Below are positions 1 through 8,683 of a stretch of DNA of 64,000 nucleotides, piece by piece. Every line of letters begins with the position of its first letter. The first letter of the stretch is position 1. The notes beneath the pieces were generated by a model, which was not told the DNA's origin, did no database searches, and saw only the letters and a program-made list of their open reading frames with translations. The stretch is from Nocardioides sp. YR527 (GTDB taxonomy: Bacteria; Actinomycetota; Actinomycetes; Propionibacteriales; Nocardioidaceae): contig NZ_FNFN01000002.1 in assembly GCF_900101045.1 (NCBI RefSeq), positions 1 to 64,000 of the forward strand. The letters are read 5' to 3'. Both the position numbers and the translations under genes were made by a program.

Positions 1-1
1 G

Positions 2-112
2 CTCGCCGGCGCCGCCGGCACCAAGGGCACCCTCGACCTCGAGACCGCCGACAAGCTCCTCGCCAAGATCGACGAGATCGCCGAGATCTTCTGGGAGACG
101 AAGAAGGCGTGA
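2..112 (+). CDS. sodN: Nickel superoxide dismutase, C-terminal end (5' partial)
   Basis: Only the last 36 codons are in the window, open from base 2 to the TGA at 110-112. The C-terminus, KIDEIAEIFWETKKA, closely matches the end of Streptomyces nickel superoxide dismutase as I remember it, where the final helix ends in IFWETKKA. NiSOD is a small cytoplasmic enzyme that dismutates superoxide using nickel bound by an N-terminal Cys hook; that hook lies outside the window, so metal ligation cannot be checked. A hairpin at 191-232 probably ends the transcript. Confidence 0.85.
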   Translation, partial: LAGAAGTKGTLDLETADKLLAKIDEIAEIFWETKKA

Positions 113-190
113 GCCTCCTTCGTCTTCATCGACGGCCGAGCTTGCGAAGCCGTCGTAACAAGAAGGCCTGAGGAACGAAGGCCGACTTGC

Positions 191-232
191 GAGAAGCCAG
201 GTTTCGGCGAGCAGCCGGGGCCTGGCTTTCTC
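191..232 (+). terminator. Hairpin downstream of sodN
   Basis: GAGAAGCCAGG at 191-201 pairs with CCTGGCTTTCTC at 221-232 (one bulged T) around a GC-rich loop. It lies 79 bases after the sodN stop and before the next gene's promoter region, so it probably terminates sodN. There is no long T-run. The rest of 113-348 holds only this hairpin and the promoter of the next gene. Confidence 0.55.
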
Positions 233-263
233 CATGCCCCACCCCCGCGAGGGCATAGACGTA

Positions 264-296
264 TGACAAGTACGTCACTAGTGTGACAAGTGTCAC
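264..296 (+). promoter_or_regulatory. Candidate operator/promoter region of the GH28 gene
   Basis: TGACAAG occurs at 264-270 and again at 284-290, exactly 20 bp (about two helical turns) apart. The second copy is part of a perfect palindrome, GTGACA-AG-TGTCAC (283-296). The segment is more AT-rich than its surroundings and ends about 50 bp before the start codon. This fits a dimeric repressor or activator site for pectin-responsive control. No regulator gene lies next to it. Confidence 0.4.
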
Positions 297-348
297 CGTC
301 CCCCTCGCGGCGGCCTCGGGCCGCCGTCGGAGCTCTCGAGGAGCATGC

Positions 349-1752
349 ATGCGTCACATTCGAAAGCGCGCGACACCCGTCCTGCTGGTCCTCGGTCTGG
401 TCGGCTCGCTGACCGCGACCACACCCGCCCTCGCAGACCAGAAGACCGACCAGACCGTACGCGGTCCGGATGCGGCCGCGATCGCGAAGATCGTCGACCG
501 CATCGAGGAGCCCTCGATCCCCGACCGCGACTACCAGATCACCGACTTCGGCGCCGTCGGAGACGGCACGACCGACGCGCTGCCCGCGATCAGGGCCGCG
601 ATCGAGAAGGCCTCGGCCGACGGCGGCGGCCGCGTCGTACTCCCCGAGGGCACCTGGCTCTCTGAGGGTCCGGTGCACCTGGCGAGCAACATCGACCTCC
701 ACGTCTCCGAGGGGGCGACGCTGCTGTTCGGGACCGACACGGACGACTACCTGCCGGTGGTGCGTACGCGCTGGGAGGGCACCGAGCTCGACGGCTACTC
801 ACCGCTGATCTACGGCAACGACGTGCACGATGTCGCCATCACCGGATCGGGCACCATCGACGGCAACGAGGACTCCGAGTTCCACGCCTGGAAGGAGCAG
901 GAGAAGCCCGATCAGCTGCGGCTGCGCCAGATGGGCTTCGACGGCGTACCGGTCGAGGAGCGCGTCTTCGGGAAGGGTACGTTCCTGCGACCGAGCGCCA
1001 TCCAGTTCTTCCACGCCGAGCGGGTGCTGCTGGAGGACTACCGGGTCACCAACTCACCGTTCTGGATCAACCACCTCGTCTACACCGACCAGGCGACCGT
1101 GCGCGGACTCGACGTCGACAGCCACCGGGCCAACAACGACGGCATCGATGTCGACTCCAGCACCAACGTCCTGATCGAGGAGAACCGCTTCCGGACCGGC
1201 GACGACTCCGTGGTCGTGAAGTCGGGACGGGACCTCGACGGACGCACCATCGCCCGTCCCAGCGAGAACGTCGTGATCCGCCGCAACGACATGGGCGGCG
1301 AGGACGGAATCGCCCTGGGCAGCGAGATGTCCGGTGGTATCAGGGGCGTCTACTTCACCGACAACGTGCTGCGTGACGGCGCCTCGGCGATCCGGTTCAA
1401 GGGCAACCTCGACCGCGGCGGCACGGTCGAGCACATCCGGGTGAGCGACATGGAGATCGGCGGCTTCGAGAACTTCATCTGGTTCCAGCTCGACTACCCC
1501 GGTGAGCTGGGCGGCAACTACCCACCGGTCTACCGCGACATCGTCTTCTCCGACATCACGGTCACCTCCGCCACGACCGGGCTCGAGATCCACGGTCCGG
1601 CCGACGCTCCCTTGAGCGATGTCACCCTGCGGGACGTCACCGTCGAGCAGGTCGAGACGCCGATGGTCCTGGAGAACGTCGAAGACCTGCGCTTCGACAA
1701 CGTCCGGTTCGGCGACCAGTACGTCGACGGAGAGCTCGACTGGGTCTCCTGA
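349..1752 (+). CDS. Secreted GH28 polygalacturonase-like glycoside hydrolase
   Basis: A 467-residue exported enzyme. Start at ATG 349 (GAGGAG at 337-342 upstream), giving an N-terminal signal peptide with a hydrophobic stretch ending in the TPALA cleavage site. Next comes a pectate-lyase-3 type opening (ITDFGAVGDGTTD), then a right-handed beta-helix. GH28 active-site blocks are readable: NNDGIDVD, TGDDSVVVKSG, and an IRFK motif in place of the usual RIK; the GHG segment is replaced by an LGSE block. The family hydrolyses galacturonan or rhamnogalacturonan chains outside the cell. The BASS transporter follows 97 bp downstream. Family confidence is good, substrate unknown. Confidence 0.82.
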   Translation: MRHIRKRATPVLLVLGLVGSLTATTPALADQKTDQTVRGPDAAAIAKIVDRIEEPSIPDRDYQITDFGAVGDGTTDALPAIRAAIEKASADGGGRVVLPEGTWLSEGPVHLASNIDLHVSEGATLLFGTDTDDYLPVVRTRWEGTELDGYSPLIYGNDVHDVAITGSGTIDGNEDSEFHAWKEQEKPDQLRLRQMGFDGVPVEERVFGKGTFLRPSAIQFFHAERVLLEDYRVTNSPFWINHLVYTDQATVRGLDVDSHRANNDGIDVDSSTNVLIEENRFRTGDDSVVVKSGRDLDGRTIARPSENVVIRRNDMGGEDGIALGSEMSGGIRGVYFTDNVLRDGASAIRFKGNLDRGGTVEHIRVSDMEIGGFENFIWFQLDYPGELGGNYPPVYRDIVFSDITVTSATTGLEIHGPADAPLSDVTLRDVTVEQVETPMVLENVEDLRFDNVRFGDQYVDGELDWVS

Positions 1753-1849
1753 ACCGGTCCCCCACCCCGCCGGCCGCGCACCCCTTTCGAGGCTCGCGGC
1801 GGGCGGGTCGTCGGGTCGAGTCTGTACCCATCTTCTCGGAAGGAAGAAC

Positions 1850-2830
1850 ATGAGAACAGTCCGACAGGTCAGCGCCTTCGTGGGTCGATGGTTCGCCCTG
1901 ATCGTCCTGGTCGCCGGCGCCATCGCCCTGGCCACGCCCAGCACCTTCGACGGGTGGGCGGCCCAGGTGCCGCTGCTCCTCCAGATCATCATGCTCGGGA
2001 TGGGCATGACATTGCGCCCCGTCGACTTCGCGATCATCGGCCGACGGCCGTGGGCCCTGCTGCTGGGAGTCGCCACCCAGTTCACCGTGATGCCACTGCT
2101 CGGCTGGGGCATAGCGAACGCGCTCAGCCTCTCCGCGGTGCTCACCGCGGGCATGATCCTGGTCGGCTGTGCGCCCGGCGGCACCGCCTCCAACGTCATG
2201 GTGTTCCTGGCGCGCGGCGACACCGCGCTGTCGGTGGCGATGACCTCCGTGTCGACGCTGCTCGCTCCCGTACTGACGCCCCTTCTCGTCCTCTTCCTGA
2301 TCGGGGAGGACCTGCCCGTCTCCGCGGGCGACCTGTTCGTCTCGATCGTGGAGATCGTGCTCGTCCCGGTCCTGCTCGGACTGGTGCTCCGACTGCTGCT
2401 GCCGCGTCTCATCGAGAAGGTCATCGATGTGCTTCCGCTGATCTCGGTCGCCGGCATCACCGGGGTCGTGCTCGCCGTCGTGGCCGGCAGCGCCGACACG
2501 CTGCTCTCGGTCGGCCTCCTGGTCGTCCTCGCCGTGGTGCTGCACAACGTCGCCGGCCTGGCCCTGGGGTACGCCGTCGGGCGGGTCTGCGGCATGCCCG
2601 TCTCGAGCCGGCGCGCGATCAGCATCGAGGTCGGCATGCAGAACTCCGGCCTCGCCGCTGCCCTCGCCACCGTCCACTTCTCACCCGCGGCCGCGCTGCC
2701 TGCCGCGATCTTCTCGGTGTGGCACAACGTGTCCGGCTCGATCCTGGCGAGCTACTGGTCCCGGCGCCCCATCGAACGCGACGACGTCACCCCACAGCCG
2801 GAGGCCGCACCAGCCGATCGTCGGGGATGA
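1850..2830 (+). CDS. BASS-family (bile acid:sodium symporter-like) transporter
   Basis: A 326-residue polytopic inner-membrane protein. ATG 1850 has a GGAAGGAAG Shine-Dalgarno sequence just upstream. About nine or ten hydrophobic segments are visible. The IMLGMGMTL segment in TM2 and the GCAPGGTASN motif (near residue 106) are typical of the BASS superfamily, whose members import organic anions with sodium. No substrate can be assigned: relatives carry bile acids, pantoate or pyruvate-like acids. Placement after a secreted pectinase suggests uptake of a uronate-derived acid, which is inference. The 3' end overlaps the convergent RidA gene by 44 bp. Confidence 0.85.
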   Translation: MRTVRQVSAFVGRWFALIVLVAGAIALATPSTFDGWAAQVPLLLQIIMLGMGMTLRPVDFAIIGRRPWALLLGVATQFTVMPLLGWGIANALSLSAVLTAGMILVGCAPGGTASNVMVFLARGDTALSVAMTSVSTLLAPVLTPLLVLFLIGEDLPVSAGDLFVSIVEIVLVPVLLGLVLRLLLPRLIEKVIDVLPLISVAGITGVVLAVVAGSADTLLSVGLLVVLAVVLHNVAGLALGYAVGRVCGMPVSSRRAISIEVGMQNSGLAAALATVHFSPAAALPAAIFSVWHNVSGSILASYWSRRPIERDDVTPQPEAAPADRRG

Positions 2831-3224
2831 CGGCGACGCCGAGGATCTCGATCATCGCCTCGGGCTGCCACAGCGCGGTGGTCCCGATCCCCGCCATCGC
2901 CGGGTAGACCGGGCCGGCGAGCTCGCGCCAGACTTCACCGATCTCCTTGCCGTGCGCCTGGTAGTCCGGGATGTCGGTCAGGAAGATCGTGATCGACACC
3001 AGGTCCTCGGGGATGCCGCCGACCTCCCGCAGCGTGGTCAGGACGTTGCCGAACGCCTGCCGGAACTGCTCGACGATTCCCCCGGGGACGATCTGCATGT
3101 TCTCGTCCAGCGCGGTCTGCCCGCCGAGATGGAGGGTGTTGCCACTGAGCGTGCCGTGCGAGTAGCCGCGCGGCGCGGGCAGCGCCGCGGGGTTGACGGC
3201 TACGGGCGTGAGGTCCGTGTTCAT
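2787..3224 (-). CDS. RidA/YjgF/YER057c family protein (putative enamine/imine deaminase)
   Basis: 145 residues from ATG 3224, the usual single-domain Rid length. Conserved blocks include LGGQTALDE, VGGIPEDLVS and IEILGVAV near the C-terminus. Canonical RidA deaminases use an Arg in a YPARS motif; here the matching segment reads YPAMAGIG, so this belongs to the Arg-less Rid subfamilies. It is divergent from, and shares an 87-bp promoter region with, the cupin-to-PaaX operon. 2-Aminomuconate deaminase is a Rid-type enzyme, so acting on an amino-enone intermediate of anthranilate breakdown is a reasonable inference. It overlaps the BASS gene tail to tail. Confidence 0.85.
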   Translation of the reverse strand: MNTDLTPVAVNPAALPAPRGYSHGTLSGNTLHLGGQTALDENMQIVPGGIVEQFRQAFGNVLTTLREVGGIPEDLVSITIFLTDIPDYQAHGKEIGEVWRELAGPVYPAMAGIGTTALWQPEAMIEILGVAVIPDDRLVRPPAVG

Positions 3225-3311
3225 GATTCGACCGTAGGGCATCTATTGACATTCCTACAACGTTCGTGCAGAAAATGAAACACATCCTGAATCGAACGGA
3301 CAGGACCTCAC
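3225..3311. promoter_or_regulatory. Divergent promoter region between ridA and the aryl-CoA operon
   Basis: An 87-bp AT-richer gap serving both directions. A -35-like TTGACA sits at 3246-3251 on the + strand, and AGGAC precedes the cupin ATG. The PaaX-family regulator at the end of the + operon is the obvious candidate to bind here, but I see no clear long palindrome. Confidence 0.4.
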
Positions 3312-3758
3312 ATGGACCCCACCTCCGACACCTCTGGTCTCGTCGTCCCGGTCGTGACCCGCGCCGGCTTCGAGCCCGACCTGACCGAGCAGAGCGAGGG
3401 CGCCACCCGGATCAGCGGCGTCAGCATCCAGCACACCCCCGCGACCAAGCTGTGGTTCGGCAAGGTGCACAACCTCGCCGGCTACCGCTCCGTCCCACAC
3501 CACCACGGCGAGGCCGAGACCGGCGGCTACGTGCTGTCGGGTAGGGCCCGGATCTACTTCGGCGAGAAGTTCGAGGACTACCTCGACATGTCCGAGGGCG
3601 ACTGGGTCTTCGTGCCGCCGTTCCTGCCGCACGTCGAGTGCAACCTCGACCGCAACCACCCGCTGACCTGGATGACCACCCGCACCCCCGAGAACATCGT
3701 CATCAACCTTCCTCAGGTCGACGACGCCGACCTACGCGACTGGGCCGACCGGCCATGA
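3312..3758 (+). CDS. Small cupin-domain protein
   Basis: 148 residues with one beta-barrel cupin domain. Motif 1 holds the metal-ligand pattern (HHHGEAETGG); motif 2 is GDWVFVPPFLPHVEC. A single metal-binding cupin this small is usually a dioxygenase-like or sugar/acid-binding protein and not a full gentisate dioxygenase (about 350 residues with two cupins). It is the first gene of the + operon, and its TGA overlaps the next ATG (ATGA). Such cupins recur in CoA-dependent aromatic acid clusters; the reaction is unknown. GTG and ATG alternatives upstream are not supported by a ribosome-binding site. Confidence 0.8.
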   Translation: MDPTSDTSGLVVPVVTRAGFEPDLTEQSEGATRISGVSIQHTPATKLWFGKVHNLAGYRSVPHHHGEAETGGYVLSGRARIYFGEKFEDYLDMSEGDWVFVPPFLPHVECNLDRNHPLTWMTTRTPENIVINLPQVDDADLRDWADRP

Positions 3759-4660
3759 CCGCCGACTCTCAGACGTTCACCGACGCCGTCACCCTCAAGG
3801 AGTGCGAGCCGGAGGTCTTCGACCTCGCCTTCACCGCCACCACCCAGCCGTGCCCGTGGCCGAAGGCGTACGGCGGCGACATGGTCGCGCAGGCGCTCGT
3901 CGCCGCGTCGCGAACCGTCACCGACGGCAAGGCGATGCACTCGATGCACTCCTACTTCATGCGCCCCGTCGACATCGGCGCCGAGGTCCGCTACGAGGTC
4001 GAGGTGCTGCGCGACGGTCGCGGCTACAGCACCCGCCAGGTCCGCGGCTTCCAGAACGGCAAGCCCGTGTACGTGTGCATGGCGAGCTTCGCCGCCGGCG
4101 AGCCGAGCGGCAGCTTCCAGGTGACGATGCCGGTCGACGTACCCGGTCCCGAGACGGTGCCGACCTCCGCGGCCTATCTCGCCGACCGCACCGGCGGGAC
4201 GATGACCGAGACCTCCAAGGCGTACTGGTCCGGCGGGCGCAGCTTCGACATGCGACACGTGCCGGGTCCGGTCTATCTGACCGTAGAGGGCGAGCGGTCG
4301 CCGCACCAGGCCATCTGGGTCAAGCCGTACGACGCCCTCCGCCCCGTCGAGGGCCTGACCGACCAGCAGCGCGACACCGCGGCGCTCGCCTACGTCTGCG
4401 ACTACACGATCCTGGAGCCGGCCCTGCGGGTGCTCGGCCTGGCCTGGGCCGACGAAGGGCTCGTGACCGCCAGCCTCGATCATGCGATGTGGTTCCACCG
4501 GCCGGTCCAGATGGACGACTGGCTGCTCTACGCGCAGGAGGCGGTCTCGGTCGAGGACGGCCGCGGCACCGGGATCGGCCGGTTCTTCACCACCGACGGC
4601 GTGCATGTCGCGACCGTCGTCCAGGAGGGCATGATCCGTGCGGCAGGGGCGTCGTCATGA
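3755..4660 (+). CDS. TesB-like acyl-CoA thioesterase II
   Basis: 301 residues, the usual TesB length with two hot-dog domains. The N-terminal hot dog carries the substrate-tunnel segment AYGGDMVAQALVAA; the C-terminal one has LDHAMWFHRP, the acyl-CoA thioesterase signature, with catalytic Asp in SLDH. It hydrolyses acyl- or aroyl-CoA to the free acid and CoA. It is translationally coupled at both ends (ATGA overlaps at 3755-3758 and 4657-4660), so expression follows the ligase. A likely role is recovering CoA trapped as dead-end aroyl-CoA, which is inference from context. Confidence 0.88.
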   Translation: MTADSQTFTDAVTLKECEPEVFDLAFTATTQPCPWPKAYGGDMVAQALVAASRTVTDGKAMHSMHSYFMRPVDIGAEVRYEVEVLRDGRGYSTRQVRGFQNGKPVYVCMASFAAGEPSGSFQVTMPVDVPGPETVPTSAAYLADRTGGTMTETSKAYWSGGRSFDMRHVPGPVYLTVEGERSPHQAIWVKPYDALRPVEGLTDQQRDTAALAYVCDYTILEPALRVLGLAWADEGLVTASLDHAMWFHRPVQMDDWLLYAQEAVSVEDGRGTGIGRFFTTDGVHVATVVQEGMIRAAGASS

Positions 4661-6300
4661 CCGGGCTCGCCCCGACGGGCCACCAGGACACGTTCGCCCG
4701 CGACCACCTGCCGCCGGCGGCGCAATGGCCGACGCTGGAGTTCACCACACCGCTGCTCGACTACCCCGAGCGCCTCAACGCGGCGACCGCGCTGATCGAC
4801 GCCACCGTCGCGACCCATGGCCCGGACCGTCCTGCCCTCCGCACCCCCGACGGCACGGTGTGGACCTACGGTGAGCTGCTCACCCGCGCCAACCAGATCG
4901 CACACGTACTGGTCGACGACCTCGCTCTGGTCAGCGGCAACCGGGTGCTGCTGCGCTCCCCGAACAACCCGTGGACGGTGGCGGCCTGGCTGGGTGTGCT
5001 GAAGGCCGGCGGGATCGTGGTGACCACGATGGCCGCGCTGCGGGCGACCGAGCTCGGGCCGATCGTCGAGAGGACCCGGCCCGTGATGGCGCTCGTGGAC
5101 CACCGGTTCGTCGAGGACGTCCACGCGGTCCGGGACACCGTCGCGCCCGACCTGACCGTGGTCGCCTACGGCGGAGATGCCGAGGACGACCTGACCCGGC
5201 GGATCCTGGCCAAGCCCGCCGACTTCACCGCGGTCGACACCGCGGCCGACGACGTTGCGCTCTTCGGACCGACCTCGGGGACGACCGGCGTCCCGAAGAT
5301 CACCACCCACTTCCACCGCGACATCCTCTCGATCGACAACACCTTCGGCCGGGCGACGCTGCGGCTGGAGCCGAGCGACGTCGTGGCGTGCACAGCGCCG
5401 TTCGCGTTCACCTTCGGGCTCGGCATGCTGGTCGTCTTCACTCTGCGGGCCGGGGCCTGTGCCCTGCTCACCGAGGCCGCCTCGCCGGTCCAGCTCGCCG
5501 ACCTGATCGCGGAGCACGGCGTCACGGTGCTCGCGACCGCGCCGACGGCGTACAAGCAGATCCTCAAGTCCGGTGCGATCGAGCAGCTCAAGGGGCTGCG
5601 CGTCGCCGTCACCGCGGGCGAGCACATGCCCCAGGTGACCTGGGAGGAGCTCGAGCGCGAGCTGGAGCTGCGGGTCATCGACGGCATCGGCGCCACCGAG
5701 ATGCTGCACATCTTCATCTCCGCGGCCGGCGACGAGATCCGGCCCGGGGCGACCGGCAAGCCGGTGCCCGGCTACCGCGCCACCATCCTGGACGCCGAGG
5801 GCAACGAGGTCGGGCCGGGCGTCGAGGGGCGGCTCGCTGTGATCGGCCCGGTCGGCTGCCGCTACCTGGACGACGAGCGCCAACGCGGCTACATCGTGAA
5901 CGGCTGGAACGTCACCGGCGACACCTTCGTCCGCGACGAGGACGGCTACTACTGGTACCGCTCGCGCACCGACAACATGATCGTCTCCTCGGGCTACAAC
6001 ATCGCCGGCCCCGAGGTGGAGGAGGCGCTGGGCACGCACCCGGACGTGGTCGAGGCGGGCGTGGTCGGTGGACCCGATGCGGACCGGGGCGCCATCGTCT
6101 GCGCCTTCGTGGTGCTCCGCGAGGGCGTCGACGGCGACACCGCGAAGGCCGAGGAGATCCAGCAGTACGTCAAGGGGCGGCTGGCTCCCTACAAGTACCC
6201 GCGCCACGTCCGGTTCGTCGCGTCCCTCCCCCGCAACACCAGCGGCAAGCTGCAGCACTTCAAGCTGCGCCAGATGATCGCGTCGGAGAGCGGGACATGA
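4657..6300 (+). CDS. Aryl-CoA ligase of the benzoate/2-aminobenzoate-CoA ligase type
   Basis: 547 residues of the ANL superfamily. The P-loop-like motif GPTSGTTGVPK (about residue 205), the IGATEML motif (A5), TGD, the YYWYRSRTDNMI hinge and the C-terminal Lys in NTSGKLQ are all present, so the enzyme should be active. It adenylates an aromatic acid with ATP and forms the CoA thioester. The next gene encodes a fused monooxygenase/reductase known to act on 2-aminobenzoyl-CoA or salicylyl-CoA, so anthranilate or salicylate is the expected substrate. ATG 4657 overlaps the thioesterase stop. The next start is 10 bp downstream. Confidence 0.87.
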   Translation: MTGLAPTGHQDTFARDHLPPAAQWPTLEFTTPLLDYPERLNAATALIDATVATHGPDRPALRTPDGTVWTYGELLTRANQIAHVLVDDLALVSGNRVLLRSPNNPWTVAAWLGVLKAGGIVVTTMAALRATELGPIVERTRPVMALVDHRFVEDVHAVRDTVAPDLTVVAYGGDAEDDLTRRILAKPADFTAVDTAADDVALFGPTSGTTGVPKITTHFHRDILSIDNTFGRATLRLEPSDVVACTAPFAFTFGLGMLVVFTLRAGACALLTEAASPVQLADLIAEHGVTVLATAPTAYKQILKSGAIEQLKGLRVAVTAGEHMPQVTWEELERELELRVIDGIGATEMLHIFISAAGDEIRPGATGKPVPGYRATILDAEGNEVGPGVEGRLAVIGPVGCRYLDDERQRGYIVNGWNVTGDTFVRDEDGYYWYRSRTDNMIVSSGYNIAGPEVEEALGTHPDVVEAGVVGGPDADRGAIVCAFVVLREGVDGDTAKAEEIQQYVKGRLAPYKYPRHVRFVASLPRNTSGKLQHFKLRQMIASESGT

Positions 6301-6310
6301 GGGCTGGGAC

Positions 6311-8683
6311 ATGAGGATCGCGATCGTCGGGGGCGGACCTGGCGGGCTCTACTTCGCCACGCTGATGAAGACCCTCGACCCCGGCCACGAGATCACCGTC
6401 TGGGAGCGCAACGCCCCCGACGACACGTTCGGCTTCGGCGTGGTCTTCTCCGACGAGACCCTCGGCAGCATCGAGGGCGCCGACCCGGTCGTGCACGACC
6501 GGATGGAGGAGCTGTTCGCCCGCTGGTCCGACATCGACGTCGGTCTGACCGACCGGCAGGGCGCTCGCCACTCGTTCACCGTCGGCGGGCAGGGCTTCGC
6601 CGCGATGTCACGCAAGGACCTGCTCCAGATCCTGCAGGAACGGGTCGCCGAGCTCGGGGTGGCCGTCCACTTCCGGACCGAGGCCCCGGACCCCGACGAG
6701 CTGCGGGCCTCCTACGACCTGGTGCTGGCCGCGGACGGGGTGAACTCAGCCGTCCGGACCAAGTACGCCGACCGGTTCGGCCCCAGCCTGGACCGCCGGC
6801 GGAACAAGTACATCTGGTTCGGCACCGACCTGGTCTTCGAGGCGTTCCAGTTCTTCGTCAAGCAGACGGAGTGGGGCACGATGCAGATCCACGGCTACCC
6901 CTTCTCCGCGCACGGATCGACGTTCATCGTCGAGATGCGTGAGGAGGCCTGGCGACGCGCCGGCCTGGACCACGACGAGGACGCCGTCGACCGGATCGCC
7001 GAGATCTTCGCCGACGAGCTCCGCGGGCACGCGATCCTGACCAACAACTCCCGGTGGATCAGCTTCCAGACCGTACGCAACGAGCACTGGTACGACGGCA
7101 ACGTCGTGCTCCTCGGCGACGCGGCCCACACCGCTCACTTCTCGATCGGCTCCGGCACCAAGCTGGCCATGGAGGACGCCCTCGCCCTCGCTGCCTGCCT
7201 GCACGAGCACCCCTCCCTCGACGAGGCGCTCGAGGCGTACCAGACCGAACGGAAGCCGGTGGTGGAGTCGACCCAGCGGGCCGCCCAGGCCTCGCTGGAG
7301 TGGTTCGAGGACATCGACATGTACGCCGACCAGGACCCTGCCCAGTTCGTCTTCAACCTGCTCACCCGCTCACGCCGGATCACCTTCGAGAACCTGAAGG
7401 AGCGCGACGCCGACTTCGCGCACCGGATGGAGGCGGAGTTCGCCCGCCACCAGGGCAGCACCGAGGTGGTCCCGGCGATGTTCCAGCCGGTCCGGATCGG
7501 CGAGCTGGAGCTGAAGAACCGGGTCGTGCTCTCGCCGATGGACATGTACTCCGCGACCGACGGCGTCCCCGACGAGTTCCACCTGGTCCATCTCGGCTCG
7601 AAGGCACTCGGCGGCGCCGGCCTGGTGATGACCGAGATGACCTGCGTCTCCCCCGAGGCCCGCATCACCCTCGGCTGTCCGGGCATCTGGACCGACGCGC
7701 AGCGCGACGCGTGGCGAACCGTGACCGGCTTCGTGCACCGTCACTCCACCGCCAGGATCGGGATGCAGCTGGGCCACTCGGGCCGCAAGGGCTCCACGAA
7801 GCTGATGTGGGACGGCATGGACGAGCCGCTCGACCACGACAACTGGGAGGTCATCGGCCCCTCCCCGCTGCCCTACGGCGACGGCTGTCATGTCCCGCGC
7901 GAGGCGACCCGCGCCGACCTGGACAAGGTGGTCGCGGACTTCGTCTCGGCGGCGCGGCGCGCCGTCGACGCCGGCTTCGACCTGATCGAGGTCCACGCCG
8001 CGCACGGCTACCTGCTCAGCTCGTTCCTCTCCCCCATCGCCAACCACCGCGACGACGCCTATGGCGGACCCTTGGCCAACCGGCTCCGCTTCCCCCTGGA
8101 GGTCTTCGACGCGGTCCGCGCGACCGTGCCGGCCCACATTCCGGTGACCGTCCGGATCTCCGCGACCGACTGGATGCCCGACGGCAACACCGACGAGGAC
8201 GCGGTCGAGATCGCCCGCGCCTTCGTCGAGCACGGAGCGGCCGCCATCGACGTCTCGTCGGGCCAGGTGAGCAAGGACGAGAAGCCCGCCTTCGGGCGCT
8301 CCTACCAGACCCCGTTCGCCGACAAGATCCGTCACCGGGTCGCCGAGCCCGCCGGAGCGAAGGTGATCGCCGTGGGCGCCATCTCCTCGTACGACGACGT
8401 CAACTCGATCCTGCTCGCGGGCCGTGCCGACCTCTGTGCGCTCGGCCGCACCCACCTGTTCGATCCCAGCTGGACGCTGCATGCCGCTGCCGAGCAGGAC
8501 TACCACGGCGACGGCGCCGACTGGCCGGTCCCGTGGGCCGCCGGGCAGCGCAAGCCGCCGACGTCACGCAGCGACAAGATCCCCCCTCGGCTGCAGCTGC
8601 TCAGGACCGGCGAGACCGAGCATGTCCACCTGAGGTGGGCCCCCGGGACCGCAGCAGAACATCCGGCAGAATGCCCCAGGTGA
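6311..8683 (+). CDS. Fused flavin monooxygenase / old yellow enzyme (2-aminobenzoyl-CoA monooxygenase/reductase or salicylyl-CoA 5-hydroxylase type)
   Basis: 790 residues with two flavin domains. Residues 1-385 form a class A aromatic hydroxylase: GGGPGG for FAD near the start, a central DG motif (AADG) and LLGDAAHT for the ribityl chain. From about residue 392 (FQPVRIGELELKNRVV) an FMN-dependent old-yellow-enzyme reductase begins, with GHSGRKG, EVHAAHGYLLSSFLSP and FPLEVFDAVR. This architecture is that of Azoarcus evansii 2-aminobenzoyl-CoA monooxygenase/reductase, which hydroxylates and then dearomatises the ring; related proteins are named salicylyl-CoA 5-hydroxylases. The adjacent ligase and Arg-less RidA favour an amino-substituted substrate, but the sequence alone cannot decide. 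Confidence 0.87.
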   Translation: MRIAIVGGGPGGLYFATLMKTLDPGHEITVWERNAPDDTFGFGVVFSDETLGSIEGADPVVHDRMEELFARWSDIDVGLTDRQGARHSFTVGGQGFAAMSRKDLLQILQERVAELGVAVHFRTEAPDPDELRASYDLVLAADGVNSAVRTKYADRFGPSLDRRRNKYIWFGTDLVFEAFQFFVKQTEWGTMQIHGYPFSAHGSTFIVEMREEAWRRAGLDHDEDAVDRIAEIFADELRGHAILTNNSRWISFQTVRNEHWYDGNVVLLGDAAHTAHFSIGSGTKLAMEDALALAACLHEHPSLDEALEAYQTERKPVVESTQRAAQASLEWFEDIDMYADQDPAQFVFNLLTRSRRITFENLKERDADFAHRMEAEFARHQGSTEVVPAMFQPVRIGELELKNRVVLSPMDMYSATDGVPDEFHLVHLGSKALGGAGLVMTEMTCVSPEARITLGCPGIWTDAQRDAWRTVTGFVHRHSTARIGMQLGHSGRKGSTKLMWDGMDEPLDHDNWEVIGPSPLPYGDGCHVPREATRADLDKVVADFVSAARRAVDAGFDLIEVHAAHGYLLSSFLSPIANHRDDAYGGPLANRLRFPLEVFDAVRATVPAHIPVTVRISATDWMPDGNTDEDAVEIARAFVEHGAAAIDVSSGQVSKDEKPAFGRSYQTPFADKIRHRVAEPAGAKVIAVGAISSYDDVNSILLAGRADLCALGRTHLFDPSWTLHAAAEQDYHGDGADWPVPWAAGQRKPPTSRSDKIPPRLQLLRTGETEHVHLRWAPGTAAEHPAECPR

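Noticed and set aside
1054-2727. Long minus-strand open frame opposite the GH28 and BASS genes
   Set aside because: High-GC shadow frame with low-complexity Arg/Thr/Ser composition; the plus-strand genes carry clear family motifs.
4528-6312. 594-codon minus-strand frame opposite the aryl-CoA ligase
   Set aside because: Shadow of the ligase; no family motifs and an unnatural Arg/Asp/Val/Gly composition.
7054-8670. Second plus-strand frame running through the monooxygenase/OYE gene
   Set aside because: Only its 3' part (from 8671) is real, as the PaaX gene; the rest is an Arg-rich shadow.
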